A program made the position numbers and the translations under genes. The notes beneath the pieces were generated by a model that was not told the DNA's origin, did not search any database, and saw only the letters and a program-made list of their open reading frames with translations. A DNA stretch of 64,000 nt from Cenococcum geophilum 1.58 (Eukaryota > Ascomycota > Dothideomycetes > Gloniales > Gloniaceae): NCBI GenBank assembly GCA_001692895.1, contig KV748182.1, positions 1,802,341-1,866,340 of the forward strand, given 5' to 3'. This document shows positions 57,314 to 64,000 of this stretch, one piece after another. How positions within the stretch are numbered: the stretch's first letter is position 1; every line of letters begins with the position of its first letter.

Positions 57314-59376
57314 ACCTAGCGCCCTCTATTAACGCCTAGTATATAAATAGGAAGTAAATGTTAGGAAAATACTAGAACTATAAAAAAAAGAAATATATAA
57401 GTCCTAGATCTAGAAATATTAAAGAAGTTCCTATATAAAGACCCCTTATATATACTTAGAGAAGTTTCTATATAAATAGCCCTATAAGCATAGCTATAAG
57501 TTTAAGCCCTCTCGCGTAACCTAACTACCCCTCCCTACTACACCGGAATAGATAAATAACCGCTGTATACTATAAGCAGAGAAATGATTTAAATAAAAAG
57601 AAAATACTATAAAAAAATATGTTTATATCCTTAAGATATAAATCTATAAGTACTATAGTCTTAAACACGACTAATAGTTACTAAGGTGGCATGTGTCCTA
57701 GGTCTATAAGAAATTTAAAAAATCCTAGGTTATTAGCATAGATTTTCCTTCTATTATCGCTTTTAAAGTAGTGAATAAATTCATCTGAGTAAAAGCATAG
57801 ATTATCGCGAATACTTTATAGCTCGCTATAAGTCAAGCGGGCAGAGACTCTGGTAGGAATAATAAAATATTATTTTGTTTCGCGATAGGCTAAATAAAAA
57901 GTGGCTAAAGTTTTAACCCTTTTACCAGCTTTTATTAGAAATCTTCTTTATATTTATATCCTGTACTTATAGATTTAAGACTATAAAGCTAAGGCCACCG
58001 TATCTAACCGTCGCCTATATAGCCTCGTCGCTTGATATCTCTTTATTACTATCTACCCCTATTTCTTAATCTTTAGTACTAAAACCATTTTCTCCGTTAT
58101 ATAATGTCTCTGCGTCCTATTCTTAATCCTTATTACTAAAGTTACTTTCCTAACTAGCTAACGCCTCTACATTACCGTTATTTCTAAAGTTGGTTTCTTT
58201 ATCTATAAACGCCTATTTACTAGCTAATAATTTAGGGACGCTATACTTGTAGGTATTTGGGGTTACAGATACTACTTAAGGAGAAATTATGGTTAATGTT
58301 ATTGGGATATAGAATATGTCTATAGACCTCTAAGTACCAGCTGCTTAGTACCTTAAGTAAAAGATCTCCCCTAACGCAAGGTAGATTAATAGGAGTTAAT
58401 TACCGCCTATATAAGGCGGAGCGCTTATAAAGGGCTTAGCTAGAATAGTAACTAAACCACCCTAGAGGCACCAATAGCTCCTTTACTATAGATGGGGGGT
58501 TAATATATAAGATTGACTGGCTAGGATAAGTCTACTGCTTAGGCAGTGTCTTGCTCTAAGAAGGATAGGCGTTGGAAGTGGATTATATAATGCTATTCCT
58601 GCTAAAAGAGGCGTTATTAGGGGTTATTGTTAACTTCTAATTCTAGTTTATAACTTTATATAAACGCTTCTAAACCCTGCTAAGGCATGCAGCGTCCGTT
58701 AGGGATCGTCAGCTATTTAAGTTTAGCAGCAGCTTAGCCAATGGCTACCCCTAATAATGCCTTACTTATGGATTACTCTAGGCACCTATAGTCTCGGGCG
58801 CAGACGATATGTAAGCTAAGAGTAATTATAGCTACTAAATATTGTACTATAGATACCACATAAAGTGGAAAAGGGCGGCTAGTATACTCCGCCTTTCCCT
58901 TCTACCTTCTGTCCTAACTCCGCCTTAGGAGAGAAATAGAATATAAATATCGTGCTCCTGGTTTTTATATACCATTAATTTAACTTACCTTTAAATTTAA
59001 CCTCTTGACCATACATCCCTTAACATCTCTTAATATCCCTATAAGAATACTAGACATTATATATATTACCTTAACTAAGCTTAGATATGTTACTAATATA
59101 ACCTATAGGTCCTTAATTAGTACTTATAAAAATATTATAATATGCTATCGCCCCGAAGATAACATACCTATTTATTAACTTGCTGGAAACCTTAAATTAT
59201 CCTAGAATCGCATTAACAATAAAGATATAGCATCTGCCAGTAGAGAGAAGAAATAATTATAGCTTTCCGACCCTATATAGAAATAGATGCCTTATACGCC
59301 TACTTAAACACCTAATAAGGTTAACTCTTATAAAATTAATAATAATACGGAGGGTGACATATAAGAGGATACGGAA
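57314..59376. other. RIPed sequence with unidentified remnants
   Basis: The minus strand has a stop-poor stretch at about 58030-57780 (YIGDGQIRWP, STGYKYKEDFQ.KLVKGLK, NNILLFLPESLPA) that I do not recognise. A block at about 58600-58960 keeps normal composition (including ctccgcctttcccttctacc) and looks less RIPed. Confidence 0.4.
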
Positions 59377-60058
59377 ATGTATACTAATTACCTTAAGAGC
59401 CTAGAAGGCCGTAGCGAAACTAAAACAGTCTTACCTAAGCCAATAAAGGGCCGTAGCGAGGCTAAAATAGACTTACCTTAACTAAAAGAGGGCCATATTA
59501 AAGGTTTACCAGTACCTCTAGGTATGTTTATAAAACACCTATATATTTTTTAGCAATACTAATAGTTAAGCAGAGAATAGTTTAGCTAATTATATAAACT
59601 TCCTTAGAGATATATCTCCCCTAACTAAAGTATTAACAATTTCCAATGCTATAATTTTAGACGGATAATTAAAGTATCTCTTATCGTGGTTGCTAACTTG
59701 CTATATAATAGAGGATTTAAAGTGTCTCCGAAACCCTAGATATAGATCAGTTATATCTATATATGGTCCTATTGTAGTAGTATACTGGTATCCTACCTAG
59801 GTTTTACCCGCGGGTATACCGCATAAGAAACTTATATTATACTATACTAAGAACCCACGTTACCTCTGTTGTTATGTTATAATATATAAACCGCTTAAAG
59901 ATGTTATAATAGAGATAGCTTAAAAGGGTAAACTATATAAGTAAAGAGACCAACCAGGAGAGGCGCCAGATAATTATTTAGATCTATTAAGGAGAGGGAC
60001 ACATAAAAGAAAGGTGGATTGCACCGTAGATGGAGCCTCTAAGAAGCTAAAGAAATGA
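59377..60058 (+). pseudogene. Unidentified protein remnant
   Basis: ATG at 59377 opens MYTNYLKSLEGRSETKTVLP with a near-repeat KGRSEAKIDLP. After frame changes (RIP, indels or introns) the last 45 or so codons before a TGA at 60056-60058 are nearly stop-free: KDVIIEIA, RDQPGEAPDNYLDLLRRGTH, KRKVDCTVDGASKKLKK. The basic tail could be nuclear-localising. No family is recognised. Confidence 0.5.
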
Positions 60059-61440
60059 GAAATTTTTTATAAGAAAAGATTTTCGCAATTACGTTCTTAT
60101 TTTCTAGCGTTAAGAATTAAGGCGCTAATTAGGATTTCTTTAGCTCGGTATTATTTTTCTATCTAGTTACTTCTATATTAAGAGTATCTCGTTATCGTTT
60201 ATATATATATTAAATTAAAGTTAAGAACTCGCTTATAGTAAAGTCCTCCACCTTTATATACTTGGTAGTAATAAGTCAGCCGCCCTATAACTTACTAGTC
60301 CTCCGCAAAGAATTAAAGTTAAGGTGTTAAAGTCTTTGGCGTTTTTGTAGGTAACTAGGGTGTAGGTTAACTCTAAATTTTATATTAATAAGGTGGAAAT
60401 ATTAAGAATAAATATAGAATATCTCTCTTAATATTGGCCTAAGTTATAACTCTAAAAATAGGATTTTATTTTAAGAACTAGATCTAATTCTAAAGACTCT
60501 ATCCTATCCTAATTCTAAGCTAAACGTACCAAATATAGCTAAAAAGGTATAGCGTTAAGCTAAGCGGTTTAACGGTCTTGGAAGAAAGGAGCTATTTTTA
60601 GTTATAGCTTAAGTTATAATTTTAGGAACGGAATCTAATTCTAAAACCAAGATTCTGATTTGGGTTTATAAAGTAGACTAATTAACTACTATAAAAAGGG
60701 CGTGATTTCGAAAAAGGATCCGGTTCTAAGAATTAGATCCTAGTTACGGGAAATAGGTTGATTAAACGCTGTGAAATAGGGTTGGCTATATCTATATTTA
60801 GTATATTAGGTTTAACTCGTTTTAGGACTAGCCACGTAATTGATTATAGGTGCTTATATAACCAACCTAATAATTAACCCACTGTCGCCAGCTATACTTT
60901 ACCTAGCGCCTTTTAGCATCGCTATATTAGAGCCTTACTCTATTTAAGCTTTACGCGTCATGGAATAAACTAAAAGCTAATAACTATAATTACTAATAAA
61001 TACTGCCTGTAACTTTCTAATAATACTAGAACCCTATATACGCACTATATTTTTAACCTATATAACTAGGACTGCAAACGATGTTCCTGCACTTTAGGTT
61101 ATTATAGTTTAGCATTTAACTAAGCCCCGTAAAGCCTTAGTCTAAGCTATATTAGATTGGCTTAACTTTTCTACGCCTAACCTTTAAATCCTCCTTACAT
61201 TCCGCTCATACCTTACTTTCTCCCTTACACTTTCCTCTCTTGCTATTCCCTTATTTTAAGACGCGCCCGATATATATTTAATCTCCCTATACTTATTTAC
61301 TTCTCTGCTATTATACCATCCTTATATGCTAGTCTCTTTAATCCCCCCTTGCCTACCTACCTGCTTACTATATTGGCCCTCCTAACGTAGCTTTTAACGC
61401 GTTTACTTATAATAGCAAATCTCTCTAAATTAGAGATAAT
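60059..61440. other. RIPed sequence with degenerate direct repeats
   Basis: No gene is recognised. A pair of related segments (about 60430-60500 and 60600-60660) share aagttata...ctaattctaaa words. A pyrimidine-rich block at 61190-61350 resembles the CT-rich upstream region of the DUF3435 gene and may be the FunK1 promoter area. Confidence 0.4.
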
Positions 61441-63829
61441 TAAAACTAATCCTATTAGGGAAGGACTGAATGGCTTTTATAATTTATTTAACTTAACTTA
61501 TTAGGATCTAGGCATCCCTAGCTCTCCGGACTTGTTACGCCAGATAGGCTATAAAGGTAATTGTTAATTTATCTATTATAGGTTCTCTCTAACACACATA
61601 GGGCTTAAAAATCTTATAGTCGACCTTATTTTGGCATTACAGAACCTTCTCGCTGCTTAACTACTCCCGTCTAGCGCTGGCCGCGGCACTCTTTATAGTA
61701 ACCTTCTCTAACTCCTCCCTTTAGTTAATTTTAATGACTTTAATATCAAACGGTTCACCCCTCTCTTAAAAATAGTTATCAATCGCGAATCGGATAAGGA
61801 CGTTTAGAGTAATACTATCACCACTATAATAGAGTCCACGCCTCCCCCCTAACCGCTGCCACTCTATATTTAATAAACCCCACATCTACGTAATATAAGC
61901 AGCTTTACTAACTCGTCTAAATATAGGAAATATATAGATTATATTCTAAAGGAGGAGCTAGGCTCTCTTTATATGGGGATTCCTGGCTTATATAAAGCAT
62001 TCTTTAGGGAAGTAAAAGGTCTTAAAGAGGTAAGCGCCGCCGTTTTTAAGAAATGTAAGGAAGGGGACAATCTACTATACGCTAAGGGCGGCTGGCGTGA
62101 CTGGCCTAAAAGCGCAGAGCAGATTAATATCCTAGAGTGGTTTAATAACCTAATTAAATTATTTTTGGGCTTTATAGAGGAGTATAGGTCCGCCCTAAAG
62201 ATATAACGAACGCTTATCGTATATACCGAGCAGCCCTTATAAGGGTCTACAGCAAAGCGAAAGCTAGATATCGGTTTTATAGATAATCTAATAGCTAGCA
62301 AAAGCTCTTAATGCTATTAGTCGCATATACTTATGCTAGAAGAGCTAAAAAGTAATTTAAACACCAATATAGCTTTGTAGGCATGGTTTAATTTAGGAAA
62401 ATATATAAGAGAAGTCTTCGCCGCTTAGGACACTCGTCACTTTGTTCTAGGCTTTACCCTCTATAGATCTATTATACGGCTATAGGAGTATAACCAGGTA
62501 GGAGGCATCGCATTATTACTATTTAATATTAATAAAGACGGACTATAATTTACCTTAGTAATGTTGGGATTTCTCTAGATAAATAAGGAGCAGCTTGGGT
62601 TTAACCCTACTATTCTAATATCGGATAGTAAGCGATATATTAAGGTCGTGCGCAATAATTAGACCGAGTATTTCATCCTTAATAAACTTATAAAGCGGGC
62701 ACGCTATATCGCCAGTTAAGCGACTACTTACTAGAAAGTATACCGTAAGGGGGACACCTCTAAGATACCCCTCGTTATTAAAAACTTGTGGTAGTACCCA
62801 TAGCGTAAGGAAGAAGGCAAACTGCTACGTAAGGTAATAGAGAAAGAAGTAGTTAATGTAGCTAGGTACTATTACTATAAGACAGTTTATATAGGCGGTA
62901 AAGAAGATAATATTTACAATAACGTCCGTAAGGGGCTAGATATTATAAGAGCGACAAACTATAAGCTAGAAGACTTAATAATGCCTCCAAAACCAGCTAG
63001 AGTGAAAATTAGTATAAGGCAAGGCCGAAGTTCTAGTAGAAAGAGGTTATCTAGCCACACCAACGCCCTATTACCGCTTAGTAAGCGTATATGTTTAGGC
63101 TCTCCGCCTAAAGGCGGAAGGCGCCTTATAACCCTAAATTAAGTATATTAATGCATTATTACTAAAGACTACGGAAAGCCTCTTTACGAGGCAAGCTCTT
63201 AGGCTGCAATGCTTACTATACTAAAGGGTGGCATTAAAGGATACAAGTCTTTATATACGCGGGCCAGCATCATCTAATATAATATTTTAATAGGCAACCT
63301 TATAATAAATAAGGAAGACAATAATCCTTTTTAGCCGGTATTCTTAATTAACTTTAATTTTATAATTAAGGAGTAGCGGGAAGGGCCTTTAGGAGCGTGG
63401 GGCAAGACCGGCATAAGAGCGTTTATGGCGATTAAAGTACTCCTAGGCGAGATATACTTAGCTTAGTATAATTTTAAGTCGTTTTTTTAGGTGCTATTCT
63501 GGATATATATTTACTATAATGGACCTAATAAAAAAGGCAACATTGTTAATAGGTTTAATAAGTAAAATTCTATAGATATAGAAGAGCTAGCTAAAATAAA
63601 AAAAGGGGCAGTAGCTAATAAAGAGGATTTTCTTAAGACTGTAGGTGATAACTTTTCACTATACTATCAGCCACTAATCTCTTAGGTTAATAGATTGCGG
63701 AAGGTGGTCTTTTTAGGCGGTAGGAGGCAAAAAGGAAAGAATAAAAAACTTCCTTCTTAAATAAAGGAGGTGCTTTAGGAAGCAAGGAAGGATCTAAAGG
63801 TGCTAGTAGAGTAGATAGAATAATATTTT
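61441..63829 (+). pseudogene. FunK1-type fungal protein kinase, near full length (RIPed)
   Basis: Reads from an N-terminal region (DFNIKRFTPLLKIVI near 61740; SSFTNSSKYRKYI near 61905) through a 77-codon open stretch at 61973-62206 (IPGLYKAFFREVKGL, AAVFKKCKEGDNLLY, GGWRDWPKSAEQ). It continues with the kinase part: VVNVARYYYYKTV near 62850, GRSSSRKR, RLITLN, GYKSLYTRA, a catalytic loop with the expected Asp as Asn (YNILIGNLIIN, about 63275-63310), GKTGIRAFMAI, and NRLRKVVFLGG near 63690. Stops replace Gln/Trp. It is collinear with the truncated minus copy at 45454-46520 but keeps the N-terminal domain. Confidence 0.9.
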
Positions 63830-64000
63830 ATTGCTCTTTTACCGCACAAGTAAAGTTTTACGGAGATTTGGGCGGCTAAGGCTAGGTAGCAGCCTTAGTC
63901 GAAACGTATATAAAACAGCATAGGGCGAGTTGCCTAGGCTAAATAAACCCAGGAAAGCGGATAACCTAATCTTCCGCCAGATCATTAGGTCCCTATACCC
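63830..64000. repeat. FunK1 3'-flank module (single copy) and window end
   Basis: Inverted match to the 147-bp unit at 45160-45453 (ggcggctaaggctaggtagc, agcatagggcgagttgccta, aaccca(g)gaaag). It runs to about 63975; the last 30 bases are unique here. Confidence 0.82.

Noticed and set aside
61969-62301. 110-codon minus-strand ORF
   Set aside because: It is antisense to the FunK1 N-terminal region, whose plus-strand frame matches the family.

Overview
The window is repeat-rich, AT-rich DNA from a filamentous ascomycete (Pezizomycotina; a Dothideomycete-like genome is plausible but not proven). The main evidence is the signature of repeat-induced point mutation (RIP). CpA has become TpA on both strands, so reading frames are full of TAA/TAG where Gln or Trp codons are expected, TGA is rare, and Cys/His of zinc knuckles have become Tyr. 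Short islands that are single-copy, or too short for RIP, keep normal composition. I see no intact host gene. Almost everything recognisable is a mobile element or a RIP-killed copy of a gene family.

Region 1 (1-14.6 kb): a Copia-type LTR remnant, a 412-bp foldback MITE, a short SINE-like insertion with an 18-bp target duplication, a Gypsy chromodomain fragment, a complete but dead Gypsy chromovirus (Gypsy-1, 3093-9063), a 214-bp TA-flanked MITE, an integrase fragment with an LTR fragment, a non-RIPed island near 10.7-11.3 kb, and a LINE ORF1 fragment.

Region 2 (14.6-41.3 kb): a nest of retrotransposons. A truncated minus-strand Gypsy-2 copy (2b) is split into four pieces by Gypsy-3 (17131-24500, minus), a Copia element (25391-31526, minus) and a second, full-length Gypsy-2 copy (2a, 32820-40797, plus). 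The Copia and Gypsy-2a insertions have exact 5-bp target duplications. Smaller insertions sit inside these: a 299-bp TIR element in a Gypsy-3 LTR and a 376-bp GC-richer insert within Gypsy-3 pol.

Region 3 (41.3-64 kb): no LTR elements are recognised. It begins with a non-RIPed island and a degenerate DUF3435 tyrosine-recombinase gene (the family that includes Starship captains) with two recognisable introns. Then come degenerate genes: a small kinase-like protein, a FunK1-type fungal kinase (minus), a BTB-domain protein (minus), several unidentified coding remnants, and a second FunK1 kinase (plus) at the right end. Tandem repeats are abundant: a 147-bp duplication, an 81-bp unit coding for 27 residues, an 8-unit coding repeat, a 17-bp minisatellite and a G-rich purine array.

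A working hypothesis is that region 3 is a RIP-degraded large element or segmental duplication with a recombinase at its left edge. Its right boundary is outside the window or unrecognised, so this is inference. Coordinates of RIPed pseudogenes are approximate unless tied to an LTR, TSD or splice site.
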